Part shown: in pieces, positions 53,756 to 63,541 of the stretch
Layout: each line of letters begins with the position of its first letter
Position numbering within the stretch: position 1 is the stretch's first letter
Origin: Paenalicyclobacillus ferrooxydans
Lineage (GTDB): Bacteria > Bacillota > Bacilli > Alicyclobacillales > Alicyclobacillaceae
Length of the DNA stretch: 64,000 nucleotides
Assembly: GCF_001399675.1 (NCBI RefSeq)
Contig: NZ_LJCO01000052.1
Span: forward strand, 1 to 64,000
Direction: 5' to 3'
Translations under genes and position numbers: made by a program
The notes under the pieces: generated by a model
Told to the model about the DNA's origin: nothing
Database searches by the model: none
What the model saw: only the letters and a program-made list of their open reading frames with translations

Positions 53756-55181
53756 TGAACTGTTTCAACAGCAGATTGGGAGTGAACTGAACGAAGTACC
53801 AAGCGGGTGGTCAGCGATGCACGAACAGGCTGTCTGGAGTGCGCTTGATGAGCCAGGCGACGATACACTGGGGACATTACCCTCCTCTGTTTCGCAACCG
53901 GGGCAAAGAGCGTTTACTTTGAACTCACTGCGCGCAAAGTCTAATCGCCGCTTTGAAAGGGGGGTATCCGACCACACTGAACCTCGCACTGGGTATCCAC
54001 GAGCACGACACCATACATTTCGCAGGGGTTTCACGTCAGCTGTATCGGCGTTTGCCGCTGTATGTATTTTTGGCATTGGTCTGTGGTGGGCACACAACAA
54101 CAGAGCGCTCGTCAACGGAAATGCCGAGAGTCAGACCAGGACCCTCTCGGTGGCCAACCAGTTTCAATTGACCTTTCACGAAGCACCATACCAGAGGTAC
54201 AGAGACCATGTGCCGAATCTCGGTACCCTGTTTCGCGTCACCGTGACCAACTGGCCCCTTGGCATGCTGCCGAATCGAGGTCAAGTATGGCTGTTTCCGA
54301 CGGTGGTAAACCAGTCACCAAAGCAGGTCGATTACTCGCTCCAGAGCGGCGCAATGCCGTCTTGGGACCCGACTATTGCCAAGGTCCTCATATCCCACCG
54401 CCTGCCGCCAGCCTCAGCGAATCTCGATGAAACCTTCATCCGAGATCCTGTCACATCGTCTCACCCGTTTCAGTGGTCGTTTACCCTCCCTAGGGCAAAC
54501 CTAAATCCACAAAATGTGCGGGTCGTTGCAGTTGCGATAGTCGACGGGCGAAACGACAAGCCGGAAGTGTTGTGGTCAAAGGTCTTTACGCCGTCCGATC
54601 CACTGGCTGAATCACTTCAGACGTCTCTGCAAAACCAGTATCCCGGGAAAACCGTGACGAACCTGCAGGTTCAGTCGGAACAGGCTGATGGCAACGGGCT
54701 TGTCAGGTACCTGCTGTACAAATATCAGGTCACCAACGGCTCCAACGCATCGGGCAGCTCTGCGAGCTCCATGAGCTCCATGGGCTCTAACGGTTCGAGC
54801 AACCCCGGGGGCTCCGGAGGGCCCGCGAATGGACCAGGCACCTACGAGGGCGTCGCAATGGCAGAGTGGAATGGAAAGGCTTGGCACGTTGACAGCACGG
54901 AGACGCGCAAGCTCGTATCGCAGTCGGCCTCAGCGCCTGCAAACGTGTTTGAGATGGGCGGCACACTGCCATCGGGTAAGGATTACACGCTCATCGCGGG
55001 AACAGTCCGGGATCCGAAGGTGGATACCGTTTGGATCACTTTAAAGGACGGAAAAACCGAACTTGCATTTGTTGATAATGGTTGCTTTACCGCGGTGGGC
55101 AGCGGTAAGTCGAACTTTGCGAACAAGATTGAAGGAGATGATACCAAAGACCACGCATTGTTCACGATGACGCTGAAATAG
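53727..55181 (+). CDS. Putative membrane anti-sigma factor without zinc finger (module 2)
   Basis: A 484-residue single-pass protein. The cytoplasmic N-terminus (1-100) has no HxxxCxxC motif, a membrane segment spans about 103-122, and the outside part carries a beta-rich domain (about 130-345), a Ser/Gly/Asn/Met-rich linker (about 350-385) and a second small domain. ATG 53727 is preceded by AAGGAGGGG within the sigma gene. Anti-sigma function is inferred from the overlap with the ECF gene and the topology. Confidence 0.78.
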   Translation: MGSGGKTRSDELFQQQIGSELNEVPSGWSAMHEQAVWSALDEPGDDTLGTLPSSVSQPGQRAFTLNSLRAKSNRRFERGVSDHTEPRTGYPRARHHTFRRGFTSAVSAFAAVCIFGIGLWWAHNNRALVNGNAESQTRTLSVANQFQLTFHEAPYQRYRDHVPNLGTLFRVTVTNWPLGMLPNRGQVWLFPTVVNQSPKQVDYSLQSGAMPSWDPTIAKVLISHRLPPASANLDETFIRDPVTSSHPFQWSFTLPRANLNPQNVRVVAVAIVDGRNDKPEVLWSKVFTPSDPLAESLQTSLQNQYPGKTVTNLQVQSEQADGNGLVRYLLYKYQVTNGSNASGSSASSMSSMGSNGSSNPGGSGGPANGPGTYEGVAMAEWNGKAWHVDSTETRKLVSQSASAPANVFEMGGTLPSGKDYTLIAGTVRDPKVDTVWITLKDGKTELAFVDNGCFTAVGSGKSNFANKIEGDDTKDHALFTMTLK

Positions 55182-55186
55182 CTGAA

Positions 55187-55217
55187 GCGGCCAGTGACAA
55201 ATAACGTCACTGGCCGC
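55187..55217. terminator. Bidirectional terminator of ECF module 2 and the convergent acyl-CoA synthetase
   Basis: GCGGCCAGTGAC (55187-55198) pairs perfectly with GTCACTGGCCGC (55206-55217). Confidence 0.85.
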
Positions 55218-55272
55218 TCTATAGTTGAGTTCACGCTTACCACTCATATCTACGCTTCTCGCTGACGCGTAG

Positions 55273-56829
55273 TCAAGCCTTACTGGCTTCCATGTCGCGA
55301 AGCTCAATCCGACGGATCTTGCCGGAGGTCGTCTTCGGCAAACTCTCGACAAACTGAATGGCACGCGGATACTTGTACGGTGCTGTCACCTGTTTCACAT
55401 GTTCCTGCAGTTCGGCAACCAGACCAGGGTCATTCGCATCCTCTGGGTTCCGAAGGATGACGTAGGCCTTGACAATCGCACCTCGCTCCGGATCCGGACT
55501 CGCAATCACGGCACACTCGGCTACCTTCGGGTGCTTGACGAGGGCATCTTCGACCTCAAACGGCCCAATCGTGTAGCCGGCCGAGATGATGATATCATCG
55601 GATCGGCCTTCGAACCAGATGTATCCGTCATCATCCTTGCGGCCCTTGTCACCGGTAACGTACCACTCGCCGCGGAAGGCGCGGGCTGTGCGGTCAGGGT
55701 CGCTCAAATAGCCTTTAAACAAAGCTGGGAACGACTTATGAACGGCGATATGCCCAATCTCGTTCGGTCCAAGGACATTGCCGTCGTCATCGACGATGTC
55801 GACGCGCATGCCGGGGAACGGTTTCCCCATCGATCCAGGTCTGACTTCCATATCCTGCAACGTCCCAGCGAGCAGGCTGTTTTCAGTCTGACCATAGCCG
55901 TCGCGCACCGTGATCCCAAACACCCGTGAGAATGTGTCGATGACCTCGCGGTTGAGTGGCTCACCGGCGGAGACAGCTGATCGCAGAGAGAGATGATAGT
56001 TTTCGATCCCGTTGACCTTCGCCATCAACCGGTACTCAGTCGGTGTCGCGCAGAGCAGACCAACTTTGTACTTCTCCATCAGCCCGAGGTAGGCAGCGGG
56101 GTCAAACCGTCCCTGGTAGACAAACGCGGTTGCGCCATTACCGAGGATGGAAACAAATGGACTCCACACCCATTTGGCCCAACCCGGGCCCGCCGTAGCC
56201 CAAGCGAGCTCGCCAGGTTTCGCGTCAAACCAGTACGTCCCGGCGACAGCCAGGTGCTCCCGAGGCCAGTCGTACGTGTGCATGACACCTTTAGGGCCGC
56301 CCGTGGTGCCGCTGGTATAGGAAAGGAAGCACAGGTCAGTGTCCTCCGTTTCGACGATAAACTCGGCGGAAGTACCGAGATCGTACAGCCCGTCAAGGTC
56401 TGTCCAACCGTCGACAGCACCGCCGACAGAGAAGAAGTGTTTCATCGACGGACAGTCAACTCGAACTTCGTCTACTGCCGCGGTCAGGTTGCTTGCCGCA
56501 ATAACGACGCTGACGTCCGCGTGCTGCACCCGGTAGCGGATATCCCCCGCCCGAAGCATCTCCGAGCCTGGCAACACCGTTGCTCCAAGTTTCAGCAACG
56601 ACAGGTAGACCACATAGGAATCTACGCCTCTTGGCAATAGCACCAAGGCCCGCGCACCTTTTTTAATCCCCATTCGCGACAATGCACTTGCCAGTCGATT
56701 TGTCTGCTTCTGGAGCGTTACGTATTCGATCCGTTCTTCCGAGCCGTCCGCATGCACGCACAAAATTGCAAGCCGTTCTGGATACTGTTCGGCGATCCGA
56801 TCGACTTCACGCGCAAAGTTATACCCCAT
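55273..56829 (-). CDS. Short/medium-chain acyl-CoA synthetase (MbcS/AcsM-like)
   Basis: A 518-residue AMP-forming synthetase. P-loop YTSGTTGGPKG is at 171-181; DGYGQTENS and the TGDKG hinge region follow, and the catalytic Lys lies in PKTTSGKIRRIEL near the end. The GPGWAKWVWSPF segment is typical of the medium-chain and branched short-chain group (B. subtilis MbcS). The ATG at 56829 follows GGAGGG. It follows the acyl-CoA dehydrogenase on the same strand after 113 bases, so both probably serve one catabolic route. Confidence 0.92.
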   Translation of the reverse strand: MGYNFAREVDRIAEQYPERLAILCVHADGSEERIEYVTLQKQTNRLASALSRMGIKKGARALVLLPRGVDSYVVYLSLLKLGATVLPGSEMLRAGDIRYRVQHADVSVVIAASNLTAAVDEVRVDCPSMKHFFSVGGAVDGWTDLDGLYDLGTSAEFIVETEDTDLCFLSYTSGTTGGPKGVMHTYDWPREHLAVAGTYWFDAKPGELAWATAGPGWAKWVWSPFVSILGNGATAFVYQGRFDPAAYLGLMEKYKVGLLCATPTEYRLMAKVNGIENYHLSLRSAVSAGEPLNREVIDTFSRVFGITVRDGYGQTENSLLAGTLQDMEVRPGSMGKPFPGMRVDIVDDDGNVLGPNEIGHIAVHKSFPALFKGYLSDPDRTARAFRGEWYVTGDKGRKDDDGYIWFEGRSDDIIISAGYTIGPFEVEDALVKHPKVAECAVIASPDPERGAIVKAYVILRNPEDANDPGLVAELQEHVKQVTAPYKYPRAIQFVESLPKTTSGKIRRIELRDMEASKA

Positions 56830-56942
56830 ACCAGCCCTCCTCCCAAGATTTCATACCACTGCTGCTAGACATGCCCCGTCAATTCGCCAGCGTATTCTGA
56901 AGTCCTACTGCAATCATTCTATACCAGTTGATTTTGAACAAT

Positions 56943-58139
56943 CTACCGTTTTGCATCTCTTGCCTGCAGACGTTCAGAAACCGCTGTTTCAGAGAGGGAA
57001 CGGTAAGTGATGTCGTCCATCGGCGGATTGTGAAGCCCGGCGCGAACATCCCGGTAGAGGCGTTCGAGAACGAGATCGCGAGAAAGACTGCGAGCCCCGA
57101 CCACGCGCATCGCAAGGTCTACCACTTCGACTGCACTGTTGGTCGCCAGCGTCTTCACTGCTCCAAGCTGCGGGCGCAGTTTTAAGCGCTCTGCAGGGGT
57201 TGCCTCGTCCCAGCGACGGGCGAGGTCATACATCATCGTCCGCGCGGACAACAGCTTCAGTTCCATTTGGCCAAGCTTGTTCTGGATATGATCAACCTTT
57301 GAGATGGGATGCGGCAAACTGTTGGGTTGATACGTACCCGCGTACTCGGCTGCAAAGTCGCGCGCGTTTAATGCGACACCAAGGTAACAGGCCGGAATGT
57401 GCAGCATCCAACCGCCGCCGTCTTCGTTGCGCTTTGACTTTTGACCTGGTTCCAGGCGTGAAACAAGGTGGTGCTCAGGCACAAACACATCTTCCAAGAT
57501 AATGTCATGGCTGCCTGTTGCGCGCATACCAAGCACATTCCACGTCTCTTCGATGCGGATGTCCGCTCCGCTTACTAGAAACTCGCCAATCTGGTTGGAA
57601 TCAGCGATGCCCGCCGTCACGAGGACCCAGTCGAGTTCTGGGGACAAGGTACTGAATGTCTTCCGGCCCGTGATCCGGTAACCGCCCTCAACGGGAACCG
57701 CCGTCGTCTCCGGTCGTCCGCCGCGGCTTGGGCTCCCTGTCGCGGGCTCACTGGCACAACTGTTGATGAGTGCACCTTTGGCTAGCACCGATTCACAAAT
57801 CTCCCGGTACACGTCTTCTGGCAGCGCCTTCGACGCATAAAGGTTTAGCATCATGCCAACGTGCCAGCCAATCGCAAGCGCAGTCGATCCATCCCCACGC
57901 GCAATCTGCTCCTGGTGCAGTAACATCTCGTACAGCGAGATCCCTTTTCCCCCATACTCCTTCGGTACGGTCCAGGTTACATACCCGCATTGACGCAGAG
58001 CATCCACATGCTCGTGCGGGAAAGTGCCTTCTTCATCATGCGCCTTCCCAGTTTTCGCAAACTGCTGCGACAACTCTGCGATAATGGCGTGTCGCTCTGC
58101 CTCTTCTGGAGTTCTGATAAACCATGTTTCACTGTTCAC
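56943..58139 (-). CDS. Acyl-CoA dehydrogenase family protein
   Basis: A 398-residue FAD enzyme. The N-terminal helical part, the middle beta domain ([38 protein letters not shown]) and the C-terminal helical bundle ([21 protein letters not shown]) are complete. The usual catalytic Glu position cannot be set by eye. The divergence from canonical ACADs (short RTP leader, [17 protein letters not shown] end) suggests a Bacillales subgroup of unknown substrate. GTG at 58139 follows GGAGC. It begins 12 bases after the thioredoxin-like gene. Confidence 0.9.
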   Translation of the reverse strand: MNSETWFIRTPEEAERHAIIAELSQQFAKTGKAHDEEGTFPHEHVDALRQCGYVTWTVPKEYGGKGISLYEMLLHQEQIARGDGSTALAIGWHVGMMLNLYASKALPEDVYREICESVLAKGALINSCASEPATGSPSRGGRPETTAVPVEGGYRITGRKTFSTLSPELDWVLVTAGIADSNQIGEFLVSGADIRIEETWNVLGMRATGSHDIILEDVFVPEHHLVSRLEPGQKSKRNEDGGGWMLHIPACYLGVALNARDFAAEYAGTYQPNSLPHPISKVDHIQNKLGQMELKLLSARTMMYDLARRWDEATPAERLKLRPQLGAVKTLATNSAVEVVDLAMRVVGARSLSRDLVLERLYRDVRAGLHNPPMDDITYRSLSETAVSERLQARDAKR

Positions 58140-58151
58140 TCACTCAGCTCC

Positions 58152-58490
58152 TTACGCTCGCTCTACGTTCGCTTCAACCTGTTCAAGAAATCCTTCCACC
58201 TCACGGCGTGTCTTACGGTTTCGGTTCACAAACCGTCCAACGACCTTCCCCTTTTGATACGCGAGGAAGCTCGGGATCCCCATAACGTCATAGGTCTGGC
58301 AGAGTTCCGGGAATTGCTCTGAATCCACATGATAAAACGCGTACTCAGATTGATGTGCTTCTGCAACTTCGTCAATAAACGTATCCAAGTAGCGACAGTC
58401 GGGGCACCAGTCGGCAGAAAAAAGCATCACGACCGGTTCATCGCCGCGAATCGCGGTCACGTATTGTTCTACGGAAGTAATCTCCTGCAT
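58152..58490 (-). CDS. Thioredoxin-like protein with WCPDC motif
   Basis: A 112-residue thioredoxin fold with W28-C29-P30-D31-C32 and cis-Pro in MGIPSF. The CPDC variant is common in Bacillus YtpP/YdbP-type proteins, for which bacillithiol-linked redox roles have been proposed. The ATG at 58490 follows GGAGG. It lies directly upstream of the acyl-CoA dehydrogenase, on the same strand as bshB2. Confidence 0.92.
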   Translation of the reverse strand: MQEITSVEQYVTAIRGDEPVVMLFSADWCPDCRYLDTFIDEVAEAHQSEYAFYHVDSEQFPELCQTYDVMGIPSFLAYQKGKVVGRFVNRNRKTRREVEGFLEQVEANVERA

Positions 58491-58599
58491 GAAAAAGACC
58501 TCCTCGGTTTGTTTTTGATTTGAATCAACGGCTGCTATGTTGAAATCACAGGTGAGTTAAGTCGCTGAGACCGCCTCTTAGCTTGCCGGATGGCGGGCT

Positions 58600-59277
58600 T
58601 CACAGCACTCGAGGTCCCTCCGCACGAATAAAGTACTCATGCGCTGACAGTCTGTCCATGGCTCGTGCATCCTTCTTCCATAGCCAGCTGTTTAAATCGG
58701 ACTGTGTCTTATGCGCACGAAATGCCTTCAACTTTTGCGCAAGTGCATCTCGTACGTCGACTTGGACAATGTCCTTGGGATCAAGGCCGTAGGCTTTCGG
58801 GTCTGAGGCCATCCCAGCCCAAGCGACATAAAGCAAAGTTGGGTCATCTTTGCAATCCTTGGCATAACGTTCAAAGGCCAACCGCGCAGCTCGCCCAATT
58901 GTGCAGTGGTCTTGGTGCCCTCCAAGACGCTCGTGAAACGTAATCACAACACTCGGGTGCTCATCATTCAGAATATGAACGAGCGAATCAACCATCTCAT
59001 CGATAGGCTGGATTTCAAGGGTCTTGTCCCGGTACCCGAGAAAGGTGAGGTTCTCAATTGACAGTGCTGCACAGGCGTTGCGGAGCTCCGTCTCACGGAG
59101 TTTCGGCAAGGTCTCCCGTGTGGCTGTTGGCGGAACGCCCACACGACGCCCCATCTCTCCCTTGGTGGCGCAAACAAGCGCAACCTTTTGTCCCTTGGCA
59201 GCAAACTGGGCCAGGGAACCTCCGCAGATGAATGTTTCATCATCCGGATGTGCAAAAATCGCAAGTACGTCGGCCAT
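58600..59277 (-). CDS. bshB2: Bacillithiol biosynthesis deacetylase BshB2
   Basis: A 225-residue PIG-L/LmbE zinc deacetylase that removes acetyl from GlcNAc-malate and may also act on bacillithiol conjugates. The metal motif AHPDDE is at 9-14, with GGHQDH further on. The ATG at 59277 follows GAGGAGGC. It stands 48 bases after yojF, the same pair as in Bacillus, which supports the BshB2 name over BshB1. Confidence 0.93.
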   Translation of the reverse strand: MADVLAIFAHPDDETFICGGSLAQFAAKGQKVALVCATKGEMGRRVGVPPTATRETLPKLRETELRNACAALSIENLTFLGYRDKTLEIQPIDEMVDSLVHILNDEHPSVVITFHERLGGHQDHCTIGRAARLAFERYAKDCKDDPTLLYVAWAGMASDPKAYGLDPKDIVQVDVRDALAQKLKAFRAHKTQSDLNSWLWKKDARAMDRLSAHEYFIRAEGPRVL

Positions 59278-59325
59278 CGGTTGCCTCCTCGTCAAATGGA
59301 TTGTCCCCTCTTCACATTCACTTCA

Positions 59326-59637
59326 TCACAACGTAAGAGGTGAAAGGGATATCTCAACTGTCTGAGCGATCCGCCCTTTATCATCATATCCGGTTAGAAT
59401 GACCATGCTGTCTGACAGCTCCATATGTGTAACCTCGTTGACCTGTATCAGCCCGTGTCCTTCGTCCAATTCAAGAAAGACCCGGTAAGGGTCTTCACCC
59501 TTTAAGTGCAATGACCGTAAGGCTGCCTGACCGTTACGCCAATAGGCGCCCGGATTGACTTCCAGATGAATAAACACAGGCTTGTTCTGAAGCTTGGCCA
59601 CTGCCGCGGCCACTGCGCCAGGTTGTATGGGTTCCAT
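59326..59637 (-). CDS. yojF: YojF-family (DUF1806) protein
   Basis: A 103-residue protein starting MEPIQPGAVAAAVAKLQNKPVFIHLE, the DUF1806 pattern. It lies next to bshB2 as in B. subtilis yojF-yojG. Its role is not established, but the conserved pairing suggests a link with bacillithiol. The ATG at 59637 follows GAGGTG. It is 52 bases after the M32 carboxypeptidase gene. Confidence 0.9.
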   Translation of the reverse strand: MEPIQPGAVAAAVAKLQNKPVFIHLEVNPGAYWRNGQAALRSLHLKGEDPYRVFLELDEGHGLIQVNEVTHMELSDSMVILTGYDDKGRIAQTVEISLSPLTL

Positions 59638-59689
59638 AACAGACACCTCAGTTTCAGAAGTTTGATGCACCCGAAGGGCGGCCCTCACA

Positions 59690-61201
59690 TTAAATCCGAT
59701 ACAGAGGGCGGTACTTGTCATTCAGGTAACGGACGAGAGCGGCCGAATCGATATCCTGTCCGGTGACTGAGCGAAGGATCTCGCGAGGCCCAAGGAGCTT
59801 ACCATGACGGTGAACCTTATCATTTAACCAAGCCTTCACCTCATGGAGGTTACCCTTGCGAACCTGTTCCATATAGTCCGGCAGTTCCTTCGCGAGTGCC
59901 TCGCGAATCTGGGCTCCGTAGATGTTGCCGAGCGCGTAGGACGGAAAATAGCCAAAATCACCGCCTGACCAGTGTACATCCTGAAGAACGCCGAGCGCGT
60001 CATTTGGCGGTTCAACACCGAGATAGTCGCGCATTTTTTCCCGCCACACTTCGGGCAGGTCAGCCACTTTAAGCTCACGGTTGATAAGTGCCTTCTCAAT
60101 CTCATAGCGGATCATGATGTGAAGGTTGTACGTCACCTCGTCTGCGTCGATGCGGATCAGTGACGGCTGTACCTCGTTGATAGCTCCATAGTACTCCTCG
60201 AGCGACATACTCTTGAGATTCGGGAACCTTTCCACAAGCAGTGGGTACTGCGTTTCCCAAAACTCCATCGATCGGCCGATCATGTTCTCGTAGAACCTCG
60301 ACTGTGACTCGTGGACCCCCATGGAGGTACCCGTGCACAGTGGCGTCCCAATCAGCTCCGGAGAGATACCTTGCTCGTAAAGAGCATGGCCTCCTTCGTG
60401 GATCGTGCTGAACACGGAACTGCGTAAATCATTTTTCACGTACATTGTGGTGACCCGTGCGTCATATCGGTTGATAGTCTGCATAAACGGATGCACCGTC
60501 GTGTCGAGCCTGCCAGCTGTGAAATCGTACCCGATGTGTTTCAGAAGATGCTCACTCAGCTCCCGTTGCTTCCAGATCTCAAAGTCTTGTAACAACGGTG
60601 CTGGATTGGGTCGTGCATCAGAGGCAACGATGTCTTGCAGCAGTTTGACGGTTTCCTCCCGCAAGCCACCAAAGATTTCATCGAGTTGCTTTACCGTGAT
60701 ACCCGGTTCGTAATGGTCGAGCAGTGTATCGTATGGGTTCTCTTGATAGCCCCAGTAGTCAATGAACTCGAGTTGCATGTCCACGATCCGCTCGAGATAA
60801 GGTTTAAACAACGCGAAGTTGGAGGTCTCTTTTGCCTCCTCCCAAACGGACTCCGCTTGTGATGTCAGCATCACGAACGCCTTTTTGCGATCCGCTGGGA
60901 TAGCCCGGTTCATCTCATACTCGCGGCGGAGTTCGCGGACCGTGCCGGATGTCACCGGATCGATCTCGGATGAAACAGCGGGATCACTCAGGCGATCAAG
61001 GTACTCCTCCATCTGCTTGGAGGTCTTCATCCTAAAGATTTCATCGGAAAGGGTTCCAATGGCTTCTGCACGCAGAGGTACCCCGCGTTTCGGAGCTCCT
61101 GTTCGCAAGTCCCAGTGCATTAACATGAGAGCTTCTTCAAAGTGAAGCATGCGTTTCACGTACTCACGAAAACTTTGTACCAGTTCATTTGTATTGGACA
61201 C
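59690..61201 (-). CDS. M32-family (Taq-type) metallocarboxypeptidase
   Basis: A 503-residue cytoplasmic zinc carboxypeptidase. HEGGH at 268-272 gives the zinc ligands and catalytic Glu; the third ligand lies in HESQSRFYEN, and DEVTYNLHIMIRYEIE and YALGNIYGAQI are family-typical. Length matches. GTG at 61201 follows AAGGTGG. It heads the short unit with yojF and bshB2. Confidence 0.95.
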   Translation of the reverse strand: MSNTNELVQSFREYVKRMLHFEEALMLMHWDLRTGAPKRGVPLRAEAIGTLSDEIFRMKTSKQMEEYLDRLSDPAVSSEIDPVTSGTVRELRREYEMNRAIPADRKKAFVMLTSQAESVWEEAKETSNFALFKPYLERIVDMQLEFIDYWGYQENPYDTLLDHYEPGITVKQLDEIFGGLREETVKLLQDIVASDARPNPAPLLQDFEIWKQRELSEHLLKHIGYDFTAGRLDTTVHPFMQTINRYDARVTTMYVKNDLRSSVFSTIHEGGHALYEQGISPELIGTPLCTGTSMGVHESQSRFYENMIGRSMEFWETQYPLLVERFPNLKSMSLEEYYGAINEVQPSLIRIDADEVTYNLHIMIRYEIEKALINRELKVADLPEVWREKMRDYLGVEPPNDALGVLQDVHWSGGDFGYFPSYALGNIYGAQIREALAKELPDYMEQVRKGNLHEVKAWLNDKVHRHGKLLGPREILRSVTGQDIDSAALVRYLNDKYRPLYRI

Positions 61202-61251
61202 GTTGAAACCACCTTTCTGCTAAACCTCATGTTCCCTGTTTCCATAGTAAA

Positions 61252-61291
61252 TGGTACCACTGATGCAAGAAACTCTGCATCAATGGTACCA
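61252..61291 (-). terminator. Hairpin of nested palindromes after the glycosidase-type gene
   Basis: TGGTACCA-N2-GATGCA (61252-61267) pairs with TGCATC-N2-TGGTACCA (61276-61291). Each TGGTACCA is itself a palindrome. On the minus strand TTTACT follows. Confidence 0.65.
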
Positions 61292-61324
61292 CTCGTGATA
61301 AACAACCCAGGTTCAATTGCGGCG

Positions 61325-62485
61325 TCAGTTGGTGGCTGCGGTGTTTGACGTTGCAGTGTTTGGTGCGGCCTGTTCCACTTGTGCGTCGTGTATGGTTGGG
61401 AAAACCATCCACGCATCAGGCAAATGGCGCTGTCCGTTCGGGTCAATCGTTGACGGCGAGTTGATGATCTTGCCGTTCTGATACAACACACTTGACGATC
61501 CGCCGTCCATCGCGCAGGCGTTCACAGCCCCATACTGCAGCATGATGTCCATCACCTGGCGCTGGCTTGCGCCCATTCCGGAACCGCCTTGAAAGCGGCC
61601 ATTGATGACGACAAATATGACTGTCCCGTCCTTCGCCTGTCCGATGGCTGTACGGGGTCCATACCCCCAGCCACCGTCGCCAACCGTAATCATCGGTTGT
61701 CCGTTCACGACGAGCTCAGGGTGAAACTGCATGGCATCCTGCACGCCCATGTTTTGCAGTTCACTGACAGAATAGTGCCCCATCACCAAGACACCGTCCT
61801 TTGTAAATCCGACTGTTGCCCAGTCTCCGGAGGCTTGCGGCGGATTGATCACCTTGCCGCCGACCATTTCAAGGCCAACCGGGATACCGCCCCAGCCATT
61901 TCCGTTCGGATCCTCAAAGCCGCTGGCGTTCGTCCCAGCCAAAGCTCCGTTTTGTTTGCCCATATCCGTAATGTACTGACCCATGCTCCCGTGTACAACT
62001 GCCGGTACAAGCCGGACCAAGCGCGGGTCATGGACAAGCATCACGTAACCGTTGTAACCCGGGCCGGTGATTCGGTGAACCTCAACCGGATTCGCCGGTG
62101 CAGTACTTGCCGTCGAGGCGGCAGTCGTTTGCACCGCGGCGACTTTCACCAGCTTCGGTATGCCGCTGGCCACAACCGGTGCATGCAGTTCTGCGGCAAG
62201 TTGTGTATATTCCTGTGATGTCGTTATATAGTGAGCTAGATAGTAATGGCGAGTAGAAATGATAGTTTCAGCGAGTGCAAGTCGCTGTGTATTTCCCCAA
62301 GGGGTACCGAAACCAACGGCATAACATCCTGCGACGAAGAGGATAACGATGCCGACAAGACTAAAAACTGTGTTTCGAAACACCCGGACGACGCCGCGTC
62401 GTCTGCGCAATTTTGCTTCCTGCTTTCGCACCTTGCGGCTGTTTGGCTTCTGTGACGAATTCTCGGTTGGATTGAATGGTTGCAT
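61325..62485 (-). CDS. Phosphodiester glycosidase (NAGPA)-family membrane protein
   Basis: A 386-residue protein with a strongly basic start (RKVRKQEAKLRRRRG), a membrane anchor (about 37-57), a linker and the outer NAGPA domain (about 155-370). Family motifs are AGTNASGF, GRFQGGSGMGAS and NACAMDGGSSS. In wall and exopolysaccharide systems such proteins handle sugar-phosphate diesters; the Bacillus YoqZ/YjgA-like use is not known. The ATG at 62485 follows GAGGAGGAG. An 87-codon upstream extension is unlikely because the basic-plus-anchor start is natural. Confidence 0.88.
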   Translation of the reverse strand: MQPFNPTENSSQKPNSRKVRKQEAKLRRRRGVVRVFRNTVFSLVGIVILFVAGCYAVGFGTPWGNTQRLALAETIISTRHYYLAHYITTSQEYTQLAAELHAPVVASGIPKLVKVAAVQTTAASTASTAPANPVEVHRITGPGYNGYVMLVHDPRLVRLVPAVVHGSMGQYITDMGKQNGALAGTNASGFEDPNGNGWGGIPVGLEMVGGKVINPPQASGDWATVGFTKDGVLVMGHYSVSELQNMGVQDAMQFHPELVVNGQPMITVGDGGWGYGPRTAIGQAKDGTVIFVVINGRFQGGSGMGASQRQVMDIMLQYGAVNACAMDGGSSSVLYQNGKIINSPSTIDPNGQRHLPDAWMVFPTIHDAQVEQAAPNTATSNTAATN

Positions 62486-62657
62486 CGCTGCTCCTCCTCT
62501 CCATGACATTGACGTCCGCATTACTAGAAACGTTACAACAGCAAACGTCATATTTCGAGCTCGTCCTATTATACCGCAAGGTGAATATGAAAGTCCTTGG
62601 CTACTTTTGCCGAGTCTTTGCGAACGCTGGAGAATGCTGACGAAATCAGGCTGTAGT

Positions 62658-63503
62658 TCAGTTGGAGCCCTCTGGGTTCGTCGTTTCCACGCCGTGATCG
62701 GGATAAGAAGACCAATCACTCCAACTTCCGGGGTATAGTTTTGCATTCGAGACCCCTGCTATCCGCAGTGCAAACAGGTTTGCACAAGCCGTTACACCGG
62801 ATCCACAGTACATGACTAAGGGACGCGACGTTTCGAGTAACTTCGCAAAACGCTCCCGTTGCGCCTCACGGCCTTTCCATCGTCCGGACGCATCGACCCC
62901 GTCCTCCCACGACCGATTCCATGCACCCGGAATGTGCCCGGCGACTTTGTCTATCGGCTCCACCTCGCCCAGGAACCTCGCAGCCGCTCGTGCATCTACC
63001 AAAAGATCCGGCCGTTCCCCTGCAACCATTTGCTCCACGTCATCCACACTCACGATAGCGTCAGTATGGATTTTGGGGGTGAATGACCCAGTTGAAGCAG
63101 TCGGGACTTCCACGCTGATGGGCAGACCAGCTTCCTGCCATGCTCCAAAGCCACCGTTCAGGACCTGCACATCCGGATGGCCGACGTATTCAAAGAGCCA
63201 CCATGCCCGCTGTGCCATACCACCGCCTGCATCGTACACAACCACTGTTTTCTCGCTTGAAAGACCTGCCTTAGCCACCTTGGCCAGGAACTCGTGGAGG
63301 TTTGGCAGCGGATGACGTCCACCGTGTTCTCGAACGGGCCCCGATAGGTCGTACTCAAGATTTAAATAGTGTGCTTCGGGGATATGTCCGGATAGATAAT
63401 CTTCGAAACCTTGCTTTGGCTGTGCTAAGGAAAACCGACAATCAAATACGGTAACGGCCCCTTGGGAAATCAGGTCTGCCAAATCCTTCGGCTCAATCAG
63501 CAT
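62658..63503 (-). CDS. sseA: Two-domain sulfurtransferase (3-mercaptopyruvate type)
   Basis: A 281-residue tandem rhodanese. The N-terminal domain (1-130) lacks the active Cys; the C-terminal one has C233 in CGSGVTA, the form typical of mercaptopyruvate sulfurtransferases rather than CR-K thiosulfate types. The ATG at 63503 follows GGAGAGGGTG. It makes a second rhodanese in the window, unlinked to the one at 15201. Confidence 0.9.
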   Translation of the reverse strand: MLIEPKDLADLISQGAVTVFDCRFSLAQPKQGFEDYLSGHIPEAHYLNLEYDLSGPVREHGGRHPLPNLHEFLAKVAKAGLSSEKTVVVYDAGGGMAQRAWWLFEYVGHPDVQVLNGGFGAWQEAGLPISVEVPTASTGSFTPKIHTDAIVSVDDVEQMVAGERPDLLVDARAAARFLGEVEPIDKVAGHIPGAWNRSWEDGVDASGRWKGREAQRERFAKLLETSRPLVMYCGSGVTACANLFALRIAGVSNAKLYPGSWSDWSSYPDHGVETTNPEGSN

Positions 63504-63541
63504 GCCTCGTCACCCTCTCCTATAAGTCAAGGCCCGCCGGT

